Part shown: positions 13,761 through 21,805 of the stretch, in pieces
How the letters are laid out: each line of letters starts with the position of its first letter
Numbering within the stretch: the first letter of the stretch is position 1
DNA from: CAZBRS01 sp964494475
GTDB taxonomy: Bacteria; Myxococcota_A; UBA9042; CAZBRS01
DNA: 29,790 nucleotides
NCBI GenBank assembly: GCA_964494475.1
Contig: CAZBRS010000064.1
Location: 1 to 29,790 of the forward strand
Reading direction: 5' to 3'
The notes under the pieces: generated by a model
Told to the model about the DNA's origin: nothing
What the model saw: the letters and a program-made list of their open reading frames with translations, nothing else
The model's database searches: none
Made by a program: the position numbers and the translations under genes

Positions 13761-15236
13761 ATGATGCGCTCGGTCCCGCTGCTGGTCGCGTTGTGGGTGG
13801 CCGTGACGGTCGCGTCCTGCGAGCAGGGCGCCGTGAGCTTCGCGGGGGACGACGCGCACGAGGCGCTCGACTACGGCCCGGGGCCGGATGGCGACGTGCA
13901 GAAGCCCGAGGCCGACGAGCCCGACGCGGTTGACACCGTTCCCGAGATCGAGGAGGTCACCGCCGTCGAAGAAGAGGCCGAAACGAGCCCCGATACAGTC
14001 ACCCCCAACGCGGCGGAGCCCACCCCCGACGCGGCGGAGCCCACCCCCGATGCGGTCGAAGAAGCCGACGCCGCGGCCGAGGCGAGCGACGAGACCGACG
14101 ACACGGGCCCGACCGCGCCCGAGCCCGTCACCGTGACCGGGTCGGACACCTGGGACCGCATCGAGCGCTACTCGCTGGACAGCGCGGGGCTGGTGCCCGA
14201 ACCCACCCTCGATAAGACGCGCCCCACCGACCCCGAGATCGTGGCGGCCTTCGGCACCGACGCCCCGCCCGTGACCGACTTCCTGTTGCACGCGGCGCCC
14301 GGCTGGGACAGCGGTCAGGGGCCGGTCGTGCTGCTCCTGACCGGCGCCGGCACCAACGCCACCGAGTCGTTCATGCAGCCGGCGCTCGTCAACGACGCCG
14401 CCCTGGCCCGCGCGCTGCCGCAAACGGGCTACCGGGTCTTCGCGCTCACCTTCGCGGCGCCCTTCGGGTCGAACCGCAACCAGGCGGTCACGGTGGCCTT
14501 CGCGCTGCAGATCCTGCGGGCGCGCCTGGGCGTCGACCGCGTAACGGTGGTGGCGCACTCGAAGGGCGGCCTGGCGGCGCTGGCGTACGTGCGGGGCCTG
14601 GTCGCCCTGTGGGGCCTGCCCTACGCCGGCGACGTCGATCGGTTGATCCTGGTCGGCGTGCCCCTCGGCGGCCTGGATTGGAGCTTCCGACACCCGAACC
14701 CCACCTACACCGTCGACCTCCTGAGCCTGCCCATGCCCTCGGTGTGGGACAAGATCCTCGAGTGGGGCTCGTGGAAGGACCTCACCGAGAGCAGCATCTA
14801 TGGTGGCGCCTACAACGGCCTGCTCGAGTCGTTGACCCCGTGGGTCGACACCTACCCGCTGTCGGGCCTGGAGCAGGACTGGTACACCACCTGGTACGGC
14901 GGCACCGGCTTCGTCAGCCACAGCCTGGGCATCGACGCGGCGGTCGAGCTCGGCGGCCACTTCATGCAGGCGCTGCACGCCGCGCCCATGCCCGCCAGCG
15001 TGCCCGTGGCGGCGCTGGCCGGCGGCAACGGCTTCGTCGGCGGCGTGGCGTGGGAGACCACCGGGCCCTCCGACGGCATGGTCTTCGTCGCCTCGGCCAC
15101 CGACGTCAGCGATTTCGAGGCCGCGGGCTGCCCCCTCCTGAACGTCGACACCCTGCTGCTCGAGAACCACTGGACCCTGCTCTCGTCGCCCGATGCGCTG
15201 GCGTTCGTCCAGGCCGCCCTGACCGCCATCCCCTGA
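13761..15236 (+). CDS. Lipoprotein alpha/beta-hydrolase (lipase/esterase)
   Basis: This encodes 491 residues from ATG 13761 (ATG 13764 also possible), with GAGGAGG at 13748-13754. The signal peptide ends in the lipobox VASC (Cys20). A long acidic Pro/Glu/Asp linker (about 25-125) contains near-exact AEPTPDA repeats. The hydrolase domain has LLLTGAGTNA (oxyanion region), the nucleophile in VVAHSKGG (Ser267) and a probable catalytic His in LLENHWTLL (His470). It is exported and surface-anchored. It is the last gene of the PHA operon, starting 11 bases after phaC, so an extracellular ester substrate such as a polyester or lipid is inferred. I see no substrate-binding domain of known depolymerases. 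Confidence 0.85.
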   Translation: MMRSVPLLVALWVAVTVASCEQGAVSFAGDDAHEALDYGPGPDGDVQKPEADEPDAVDTVPEIEEVTAVEEEAETSPDTVTPNAAEPTPDAAEPTPDAVEEADAAAEASDETDDTGPTAPEPVTVTGSDTWDRIERYSLDSAGLVPEPTLDKTRPTDPEIVAAFGTDAPPVTDFLLHAAPGWDSGQGPVVLLLTGAGTNATESFMQPALVNDAALARALPQTGYRVFALTFAAPFGSNRNQAVTVAFALQILRARLGVDRVTVVAHSKGGLAALAYVRGLVALWGLPYAGDVDRLILVGVPLGGLDWSFRHPNPTYTVDLLSLPMPSVWDKILEWGSWKDLTESSIYGGAYNGLLESLTPWVDTYPLSGLEQDWYTTWYGGTGFVSHSLGIDAAVELGGHFMQALHAAPMPASVPVAALAGGNGFVGGVAWETTGPSDGMVFVASATDVSDFEAAGCPLLNVDTLLLENHWTLLSSPDALAFVQAALTAIP

Positions 15237-15276
15237 ACCCGGGGGCCCGCCGTCACGAAGGGGTTGGCGGTCGCGT

Positions 15277-15291
15277 CCGTACCGGGTACGG
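15277..15291. repeat. Inverted repeat CCGTACC-G-GGTACGG
   Basis: A perfect 7-bp inverted repeat with a single central base ends 7 bases before the ATG of the Cys-cluster protein gene (15299). It could be an operator or a hairpin hiding the start region, which lacks a clear Shine-Dalgarno. Confidence 0.45.
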
Positions 15292-15298
15292 TTGCGCC

Positions 15299-15676
15299 AT
15301 GGGACGAACGGGCTTCCACTGCCGCCGGTGCGGCCATTGCTGCCTCACGCTGGTCGACGCCTACCGGGGCGCGCTCAGCGAGGGCGACCTCGAGCGCTGG
15401 CGGCGGGCCGGGCGCGCCGACCTGCTCGCGTGGGTGCAGACGCTCGACCTCGGGCCGGGCAACGTGCTGCACCTCGCGTGGGTCGACCCCGAGACCGGCG
15501 ACGACGTCGATCGCTGCCCCTGGCTGGTCGAGGACGGCGCGGGCCTGTACGGCTGCGCCATCGAGGCCATCAAGCCCGACCACTGCCGGGCCTTCCCGGA
15601 CCACCGCGGGCACGCCGAAGCCAACGGTTGCCCGGGCTACGGGCCGAATCCGCGCGACCCTTCGAAAGGGGATTGA
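15299..15676 (+). CDS. YkgJ-family cysteine cluster protein
   Basis: This encodes 125 residues. The N-terminal CRRCGHCC motif (CxxCxxCC) followed by LTLVDAY, then DRCPWLVEDGAGLYGCAIEA, DHCRAFPDH and NGCPGYGP is the pattern of the YkgJ family of putative zinc- or iron-chelate-binding proteins. These are cytoplasmic with no established reaction. There is no strong ribosome-binding site; the ATG is placed because the motif starts right after it. Its stop codon lies inside the -35 hexamer of the next promoter, so transcription of the sulfur-type operon starts separately. Confidence 0.85.
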   Translation: MGRTGFHCRRCGHCCLTLVDAYRGALSEGDLERWRRAGRADLLAWVQTLDLGPGNVLHLAWVDPETGDDVDRCPWLVEDGAGLYGCAIEAIKPDHCRAFPDHRGHAEANGCPGYGPNPRDPSKGD

Positions 15677-15701
15677 CTTCTCGATATAGCAATATCAAGA
15701 T
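15673..15701 (+). promoter_or_regulatory. ArsR operon promoter with operator
   Basis: TTGACT (15673-15678) is followed after 17 bases by CAAGAT (15696-15701), a weak -10. The AT-rich inverted repeat GATAT-AGCA-ATATC (15683-15696) stands out from the GC-rich surroundings and lies between the two elements. ArsR-family repressors bind such AT-rich palindromes; control of the downstream operon by its first gene product is inferred. Confidence 0.65.
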
Positions 15702-15729
15702 GTCGCCGTCTCGTTGGGGGGGGAATCCC

Positions 15730-16038
15730 ATGGAGAACGCCGCGTCGGCCGTGAGCCTCGATCTCGAGCGCGCCGCGCAGATCTCGGAGCTGCTGAAGGC
15801 CGTGGCGCACCCGCTGCGCCTGCGCCTGGTGGCCGCGCTCGCCGACGGTGACGCGCGCGTCGGCGACCTGGCCGAGCGGCTCGGGGCGGCCCAGGCCATC
15901 GTCTCGCAGCAACTGCGCATCCTGCGCATGAGCGGGCTCGTGCGGTTGGCGAGGCGCGGAGGCGTGCCGTGCTACCAACTGGCCGAGCCCCGGCTGCGCG
16001 ACCTGCTCGTGTGCGTGCAGGGCTGCAAGCGACCGTAA
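15730..16038 (+). CDS. ArsR-family winged-helix repressor
   Basis: This encodes 102 residues from ATG 15730, preceded by a G-run (GGGGGGGG) acting as ribosome-binding site. LLKAVAHPLRLRLVAALA (about 21-38), GDLAERLGAAQAIVSQQLRI (helix-turn-helix) and LVRLARRGGVPCYQLAEP (wing) are typical ArsR/SmtB. Cysteines are Cys81 in the wing and Cys95 and Cys99 in the last helix (VCVQGC). The classical ELCVCDL metal box is absent, so sensing by the C-terminal cysteines (thiol/persulfide or metal) is likelier. The gene leads an operon of a tetrathionate-reductase-type cytochrome and YeeE/YedE proteins, a context resembling BigR/SqrR-type sulfur-responsive regulators. That assignment is inference. Confidence 0.88.
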   Translation: MENAASAVSLDLERAAQISELLKAVAHPLRLRLVAALADGDARVGDLAERLGAAQAIVSQQLRILRMSGLVRLARRGGVPCYQLAEPRLRDLLVCVQGCKRP

Positions 16039-16069
16039 CCGCAAGAAGAAGCTGGCGAGGGCGACCGCG

Positions 16070-17488
16070 ATGAAGCGCTTCAAGCAGCTCTGGGTGCTGA
16101 TGACCGTGCTGGTGGTCCTCTGCGCGGGGGCCGCGGTGGCGTGGCAGGCGGGGCGACCCGCCACGACGAGCCGAACGGCGTTCGTGCCCGAGACCCGGGT
16201 TCACCTGGACCACGGGCCCTTCTTCCGCGAGCCCTTCGCCACGCCGCAAGACGTGACCCGGGCCTGCCTCGGCTGCCACCCCGACGCGGCGCGCGAGGTG
16301 ATGGCCACGGCGCACTGGGAATGGCTGGGGCCCGAGGTCGAGGTGCCCGGGCACGAGGGCAAGCGCCGCATCGGCAAGAAGAACCTGTTGAACAACTTCT
16401 GCCTCACCACTGTGGGCAACCGCGCGGCCTGCACCAAGTGCCACGTGGGCTACGGCTGGAAGGACGACTCGTTCGACTTCGCGCGGGGCGAGAACGTCGA
16501 CTGCCTGGTGTGCCACGAGCAGACCGGCGCCTACGTGAAGGGTGACGAGGGCTTGCCGATGAAGGGCGTCGATCTGCTGGCCGCCGCGAGGTCGGTCTCG
16601 TACCCGCGGCGCCCGAACTGCTCGGTGTGCCACAGCTTCGGGGGGGGAGGGCAGGGGGTCAAGCACGGCGATCTCGACTCGAGCCTCGAGAACCCCGGCG
16701 AGGACGACGACGTGCACATGGGGCGGTACGGCTTCCTCTGCATCGACTGCCACCGCACCGAGCAGCACGTCATCCGCGGCCGCGCCTTCTCGGTCAGCGT
16801 CGAGGACGCGGGCGGCTTCGACTGCGTCGATTGCCATCGCGAGCCTCCGCACCGCGACCCGCGCCTGAACGGGCACCTGGCCGCGGTGGCGTGCCAGACC
16901 TGCCACATCTCGAGCTTCGCCCGCAAGCTGCCCACCAAGACCGACTGGGACTGGAGCAAGGCCGGTGATGCCAGGCGCACCGACGATCCCCACGAGTACC
17001 TGAAGATCAAGGGCGAGTTCGTCTACGACCACGACGTGGTGCCCGAGTACGGCTGGTTCGACAAGACGGTGGAGCGCTACCTGATCGGCGATCCCATCGA
17101 CCCCGAGGGGGTCACGCACTTCAACCGGCCGAGGGGCGACATCTCCAGCCCGGCCGCGAAGATCTGGCCCTTCAAGGTGCACCGGGCCCTCCAGCCCTTC
17201 GACGCGAAGCGCAAGGTCTTCCTGCCGCCGATCCTCAGCGGCGAGGGCGGGTACTGGCACGACTTCGACTGGAAGAAGGCGCTCACGCTGGGCGCGCGCG
17301 CTGCGGGCCTCGAGTTCAGCGGCGAGTTCGGGTTCGCGCGCACCGTCATGGCCTGGCCGCTCTCGCACATGGTCGAGCCTGCGGGCAACGCGCTCGGCTG
17401 CGACGACTGCCACGGCGACAAGGGGCGCCTCGATTGGAAGGCCCTCGGGTACGAGAGTGATCCCATGCGGGTGGGAGGTCGACGATGA
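16070..17488 (+). CDS. Octaheme c-type cytochrome, tetrathionate reductase (Otr) family
   Basis: This encodes 472 residues with an N-terminal signal/anchor (LWVLMTVLVVLCAGAAVAW). There are eight CxxCH haem sites at residues 66, 121, 145, 184, 224, 252, 275 and 444. Conserved-looking text (NNFCLTTVGN, CHVGYGWKDDSFDF, VDCLVCHE) matches my memory of the octaheme tetrathionate reductase family first characterised in Shewanella, whose active-site haem has a lysine ligand; I cannot place that lysine here. The family reduces tetrathionate, nitrite and hydroxylamine in vitro, so the true substrate is uncertain. It acts in the periplasm. The stop overlaps the start of the cytochrome b fusion gene (ATGA, 17485-17488), which probably supplies its electrons. 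Confidence 0.92.
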   Translation: MKRFKQLWVLMTVLVVLCAGAAVAWQAGRPATTSRTAFVPETRVHLDHGPFFREPFATPQDVTRACLGCHPDAAREVMATAHWEWLGPEVEVPGHEGKRRIGKKNLLNNFCLTTVGNRAACTKCHVGYGWKDDSFDFARGENVDCLVCHEQTGAYVKGDEGLPMKGVDLLAAARSVSYPRRPNCSVCHSFGGGGQGVKHGDLDSSLENPGEDDDVHMGRYGFLCIDCHRTEQHVIRGRAFSVSVEDAGGFDCVDCHREPPHRDPRLNGHLAAVACQTCHISSFARKLPTKTDWDWSKAGDARRTDDPHEYLKIKGEFVYDHDVVPEYGWFDKTVERYLIGDPIDPEGVTHFNRPRGDISSPAAKIWPFKVHRALQPFDAKRKVFLPPILSGEGGYWHDFDWKKALTLGARAAGLEFSGEFGFARTVMAWPLSHMVEPAGNALGCDDCHGDKGRLDWKALGYESDPMRVGGRR

Positions 17489-19749
17489 CGCGCGCGCTCG
17501 GGTTGATGTTCGCTTGGCTGGTGGGCACGGCGCCGATGTGGGTCGCGGCGGCTCCCAACGAGATGCACCCGGCCTTCCCCGTGCTCGACGCCGCGGGCGC
17601 GTCGGTGCTCGCGTCGGGGCTCGCGCCCTCGGCCGACCAGACCTGCGGTGCCTGCCACGACACTGCGTGGATCGACGACCACAACGTGCACGTGTCGGAT
17701 CGCGTGCGGGCCACGTGCGTCGACTGCCACCTCGAGGGCAGCCGCCTGCCCACCGACCCGGCCGCCTTCGACGCCGAGGGGCGGCTGAGGCGCGAGGCGT
17801 TGCTCATCGGGCCGCCGCGTCCGGCCAACTGCGCGCGCTGCCACGGGCTGGTGCACTCGGGGCCCGAGCCGCTGGCCTTGCCCCCCGACTTCGAGACCGC
17901 CCCGACGCCCGACGAGCCCGCGCGCACCTACGATCTGACCCGGAGCACCGGCGAGATCGTGAGCGCCGACGACCAGGCCGACTCGTTCCTGAACCTCGCC
18001 AACAAGACGGCGCTCTCGCTGCCGTGGGACGCGCACGCCCGCCGCGGCGTGGGCTGCACGGCCTGTCACTTCGCGCCCAACAACCCGGCCCGAGCCCACC
18101 TCAAGGACTCGGGCCTCGAAGTGCTGGCTTCCGACCCGCGCCGGCTGCGCATGTCCGAGTACCTGCGCCGCCCCGACCACCGGCTCGCGGCCGCCACGTG
18201 CACCGCCTGCCACGATCCGCTGAAGGCCCACGACTTCCTGCCCTACCGCAAGCGCCACCTGGCGGTGCTGGCGTGCCAGTCGTGCCACGTGCCGCGGCTC
18301 ATGGCGCCGGCGGTCATGGCCGAGGACGCCACGGTCGTCACGGCCGACCGCCGCCCGGCGACCACGTACCGGGGCCTCCAGTGGCAGGAGGGAGTGGCCT
18401 TCAACGCGCAGCTGCTCGAGGGGTACGTGCCGTTCCTGCTGGCGCCGGCCGATCCGGCGCGCGGCCCGCGGCTCGCGCCCTTCAACCTGGTCACGCGCTG
18501 GGAGTGGGTGTCCCTGGGTACGGGGCTGCCCGTGCCCTGGCCGCTCGTCGAGCGGGCCTGGTACGACGGTGAGCGCGTGGTCCCCGAGCTGCTGGAGCGC
18601 CTCGACGCCGACGGCGACGGCGCGCTCGCCCGCGCCGAGCTCGTGCTCGACTCCGACCTCAAGCTCGAGGCCGTCCGGGCACGGCTGGCCGCGGTGGGCG
18701 TCAGCGAGCCCGCCATCCGGGCGCACGTCACGGCGCACGCGGTGAACCACGGCGTCGTGTCGGGGGCCCGCGTCCGGCGCGACTGCGAGGACTGCCACGC
18801 CCGCGGAGGCCGCTTCGAGCAGCCCCTCGTGCTCGCCACCAGCGCGCCGGGGGGCGTGCTGCCCCTGCTCGAGACCGATCGGGGGCCGCTGGTCGGCTCG
18901 GCCACCGTCAACGCCCAGGGAGCCATCGTCCTCCAGCGCGACCAGGGCGCCTGCCACTTCTACGTGTTCGGCGTGTCGTGCGTGTCGTGGCCCTCGCGCG
19001 TGGGCTTCGCGCTCTTCGCCGCGGTGATCCTCGGCATCGCCGTGCACGCCGGCCTGCGCTACCGGGCGCGCAAGGGGCACGTCGCGGTCCACGGCCGCGC
19101 CGAGCGCCTGTACATGTACCCGGCCTACGAGCGCTTCTGGCACTGGGTCATGGCGGCCAGCGTCATCGTGCTCCTGCTCACGGGCTTCGAGGTGCACGGC
19201 CGGGGCGATCTCGACCTCTTCGGCATCCCGCTGGCGGTGCGGCTGCACGACGTGTTCGCGGTGGTGCTGATCGCCAACGCCTTCCTCTCGCTCTTCTACC
19301 ACGTGGCGAGCAGCGCCATCCGGCAGTTCTTCCCGCCGCGCGAGAACCTGCAGGGCGAGATGGCGGCCCAGGCCCGCTACTACCTGCGCGGCATCTTCCT
19401 CGGCCAGCCCCACCCGGTGCCCAAGTCGGTCGAGCGCAAGCTGAACCCCTTGCAGCAGGTCACGTACCTGGGCCTCCTCAACGTGCTCTTCCCCTTCCAG
19501 GTGGTGAGCGGCGCCCTCATGTGGGGCGTGTCCGAGTGGCCCGATCTGGCCGCCTCGGTCGGCGGCCTCACCATCGTGGCGCCCCTCCATCACCTGGGCG
19601 CGTGGCTCTTCCTGACCTTCTTCGTGCTGCACCTCTACCTGACCACCACGGGGCGCACGCTCACCTCGAACCTGGCCGCCATGGTCCACGGCTGGGAGGA
19701 CGTCGAGGTGCCCGAGGCCGAGACGCAAGGAGGTTCCCATGCCCGGTAA
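17485..19749 (+). CDS. Heptaheme cytochrome c fused to membrane cytochrome b
   Basis: This encodes 754 residues. A signal peptide (residues 1-23) precedes a periplasmic part with seven CxxCH sites at 54, 78, 116, 191, 239, 264 and 434. Between haems 6 and 7 lies a canonical 12-residue EF-hand loop, DADGDGALARAE (374-385). The C-terminal part has about five membrane helices (roughly 504-524, 551-570, 588-607, 660-680, 700-722) with candidate haem-b histidines 553, 588, 606, 702/703 and 716 (YERFWHWVMAAS, LHDVFAVVL, LHHLGAWLF). This resembles cytochrome b561 or thiosulfate-reductase cytochrome b subunits. It is inferred to move electrons between quinol and the octaheme protein encoded just upstream with an ATGA overlap. 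Having both modules in one chain is unusual. Confidence 0.9.
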   Translation: MTRALGLMFAWLVGTAPMWVAAAPNEMHPAFPVLDAAGASVLASGLAPSADQTCGACHDTAWIDDHNVHVSDRVRATCVDCHLEGSRLPTDPAAFDAEGRLRREALLIGPPRPANCARCHGLVHSGPEPLALPPDFETAPTPDEPARTYDLTRSTGEIVSADDQADSFLNLANKTALSLPWDAHARRGVGCTACHFAPNNPARAHLKDSGLEVLASDPRRLRMSEYLRRPDHRLAAATCTACHDPLKAHDFLPYRKRHLAVLACQSCHVPRLMAPAVMAEDATVVTADRRPATTYRGLQWQEGVAFNAQLLEGYVPFLLAPADPARGPRLAPFNLVTRWEWVSLGTGLPVPWPLVERAWYDGERVVPELLERLDADGDGALARAELVLDSDLKLEAVRARLAAVGVSEPAIRAHVTAHAVNHGVVSGARVRRDCEDCHARGGRFEQPLVLATSAPGGVLPLLETDRGPLVGSATVNAQGAIVLQRDQGACHFYVFGVSCVSWPSRVGFALFAAVILGIAVHAGLRYRARKGHVAVHGRAERLYMYPAYERFWHWVMAASVIVLLLTGFEVHGRGDLDLFGIPLAVRLHDVFAVVLIANAFLSLFYHVASSAIRQFFPPRENLQGEMAAQARYYLRGIFLGQPHPVPKSVERKLNPLQQVTYLGLLNVLFPFQVVSGALMWGVSEWPDLAASVGGLTIVAPLHHLGAWLFLTFFVLHLYLTTTGRTLTSNLAAMVHGWEDVEVPEAETQGGSHAR

Positions 19750-20260
19750 GCCGGCCCGGTCGTACGTGAACCCCTACCTGGGGGGCACCCTGCTCGGCGT
19801 GGTGCTCTTCGCCGCCTTCTTCGTCACGGGGAACGGCCTGGGCGCCTCGGGCGCCATCGAGCACGTCGACGTGGCGGCCGTGAAGGTGATCGCGCCCGGC
19901 GCGGTCGACCGCGTGGCGCGCTGGGCCGAGGTGGGCGGCGGGTCACGCACGCCCCTCGACCACCCCGGCGTGTGGATGCTGCTCGGCACCTTCCTGGGCG
20001 GCATGGCCTCGGGGCTCGCGAACCGCCGCCTGCGCGTCGAGACCCGCAAGGGGCCGCGCATCTCCACGCCCCTGCGCTGGGTGCTGGCGCTGGTGGGCGG
20101 CGCCATCATGGGCTACGGCGCCCGCCTGGCGCGCGGGTGCACGTCGGGGCAGGCCCTGAGCGGCGGCGCGGTGCTGTCCGTGGGCAGCTTCGCGTTCATG
20201 TTCGCGGTCTTCGGCGGAGCCTACGCCCTGGCGTACTTCGTCCGTAGACTGTGGAACTGA
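19739..20260 (+). CDS. YeeE/YedE family membrane protein (short)
   Basis: This encodes 173 residues from ATG 19739, with AAGGAGG at 19727-19733. The start lies inside the end of the cytochrome gene (11-base overlap). It has about four hydrophobic helices: near 14-32, 76-94, 112-128 and 145-166. The family signature is ARGCTSGQALSGGAVLSVGS with Cys134. YeeE/YedE proteins carry thiosulfate-type sulfur compounds across the membrane by relay through conserved cysteines. This is a half-length member, as in the two-gene YeeE/YedE arrangements where two halves work together; the second half is the next gene. Confidence 0.9.
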   Translation: MPGKPARSYVNPYLGGTLLGVVLFAAFFVTGNGLGASGAIEHVDVAAVKVIAPGAVDRVARWAEVGGGSRTPLDHPGVWMLLGTFLGGMASGLANRRLRVETRKGPRISTPLRWVLALVGGAIMGYGARLARGCTSGQALSGGAVLSVGSFAFMFAVFGGAYALAYFVRRLWN

Positions 20261-20272
20261 GGGAGGTGACCG

Positions 20273-21604
20273 ATGGCTCCCTTCGACCTGGTTGCGAACC
20301 TCGGGGCCTGGGGCTCCGACCTGGTGTTCCTCGTCATCGGCCTCGGCTTCGGCGCCGTGCTCGAGATGTCGGGCTTCGGCGACTCGCGCAAGCTGGCCGC
20401 GCAGTTCTACTTCAAGGACCTGACCGTGCTGAAGGTCATGTTCACGGGCATCGTGGTGGCCAGCGTGCTCGTCTTCCTGGCCTCGGCCCTCGAGCTCGTC
20501 GACTTCAGCCGCGTGTGGGTGAACCCCACCTACCTGGCCCCCGGCATCGTGGGGGGCCTCATCATGGGCGTTGGCTTCATCGTGGGCGGCTTCTGCCCGG
20601 GTACGTCGCTGGTGGCGGCCTCGACGTTCAAGCTCGACGGCGTGTTCTTCGTGCTGGGCGTCGCCGGCGGCATCCTGGCCTTCGGCGCCACGGTGCCGGC
20701 CTTCGAGGGCTTCTACAACGCGACCTACCTGGGGCGCTTCACGCTGCCCGAGTGGCTGGGCCTGCCCTACGGCGTGGTCGTGGTGCTGCTGGTGGCCATG
20801 GCGCTCACCATGTTCTGGGGGGCCGAGCTGGCCGAGGCCGTGTTCGGCCGGGGCAAGGCCTGGAAGGACGTGCGGCTCGTGCCCGAGAAGAAGGGGTACG
20901 TCGCGGCGGCGGCGGCGCTGCTGGTCGGCGCCTTCGTGGTGGCGCTGGTGGGCCAGCCGAGCGTCGACGACCGCTTCCAGTGGGTCGCGCCCCAGGCCAA
21001 CGCCCAGCTGAACGAGCGCGAGGTGCTGGTCGATCCGGCCGAGGTCGTCGAGCTGTGGCAGGATCTGTCGCTGCGCGTGCAGATCCTCGACGTGCGCGCC
21101 GAGGCCGACTTCAACCGCTTTCACCTGGCGGGCGCGCGCCGGCTGGCCGAAGGGGCGACCCGCGACCCGCTCGTCGTGAAGGGGCTGCTCGAGGCGCCCG
21201 ACAACACCATCACCTTCTTGATGTCGAACGACGAGCCCGCGGCCCTCGGCGCCTGGCGCGACCTGAAGGCCCAGGGCGTCGTGAACCTCTACGTGCTCGA
21301 GGGGGGCGTGAACGGCTGGCTGCGGCGCTACCCGCCGAGCCCCTGCGTGGCGCGTCCCACGACGCGACCGACGGCTGGCGACGAGTTGGCCTGGAGCTTC
21401 GAGGTCTCGGTGGGCGCGCGCTCGCCCTCGGCCCACCCCCACCTGGCCCGCCACGAGGCGGAGCCCGCCTGCGAGCTGGCCGAGGCGGCGCCCCCCGCGC
21501 CCGCGCACGCCGCGACCGGCCACGGCGCGCCGGCCCCCGCGCGGCCCCTGGTCAAGAAGGTCAAGCTGCAGAAGAAGGCGGTGGCCCGGGGCGGGTGCGG
21601 GTGA
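20273..21604 (+). CDS. YeeE/YedE membrane protein fused to inactive rhodanese domain
   Basis: This encodes 443 residues, starting 12 bases after the previous stop with GGGAGG at 20261-20266. Residues 1-230 are membrane helices with the YeeE/YedE signature VGGFCPGTSLVAASTFKLDG (Cys108). Residues about 252-352 form a rhodanese-like domain: VQILDVRAEADFNRFHLAGA, then LYVLEGGVNGWL. The catalytic loop, normally CRxGxR, reads LMSNDEP (316-322), so the persulfide-forming cysteine is missing and transferase activity is not expected. A low-complexity Ala/Pro/His tail ends in a basic stretch (LVKKVKLQKKAVARGGCG) with a penultimate-region Cys. It is inferred to be the partner half of the small YeeE protein, with the dead rhodanese binding rather than transferring sulfur. 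Confidence 0.9.
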   Translation: MAPFDLVANLGAWGSDLVFLVIGLGFGAVLEMSGFGDSRKLAAQFYFKDLTVLKVMFTGIVVASVLVFLASALELVDFSRVWVNPTYLAPGIVGGLIMGVGFIVGGFCPGTSLVAASTFKLDGVFFVLGVAGGILAFGATVPAFEGFYNATYLGRFTLPEWLGLPYGVVVVLLVAMALTMFWGAELAEAVFGRGKAWKDVRLVPEKKGYVAAAAALLVGAFVVALVGQPSVDDRFQWVAPQANAQLNEREVLVDPAEVVELWQDLSLRVQILDVRAEADFNRFHLAGARRLAEGATRDPLVVKGLLEAPDNTITFLMSNDEPAALGAWRDLKAQGVVNLYVLEGGVNGWLRRYPPSPCVARPTTRPTAGDELAWSFEVSVGARSPSAHPHLARHEAEPACELAEAAPPAPAHAATGHGAPAPARPLVKKVKLQKKAVARGGCG

Positions 21605-21805
21605 CGTCCGGCGCGGCGCCCCTTCCACGGTCTGGCGGGTGCCGTCGCCGCGAGCCCTGAATGGACCGCCCTGCACGCGGTGGTGCGCGAGAACCTGGTT
21701 CCGGCGGGAGAGAAAGACCGGAGGTGGCAGTTCGCGCGTGTTGAGGTACACTCACGCCCGGCCGCCGGGTGGCGGAGGGCTCGACAGCGAGGCGACGAGG
21801 CGCAG

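Noticed and set aside
16070..17488. Octaheme nitrite reductase or hydroxylamine oxidoreductase
   Set aside because: There is no CxxCK haem and the text around haems 2 and 3 fits the Otr family. Nitrogen-compound activity is still possible, since Otr shows it in vitro.
17077..19740. Minus-strand frame of 887 codons
   Set aside because: It lies opposite the cytochrome genes with their CxxCH sites; its translation is low-complexity Arg/Gly/Val/His.
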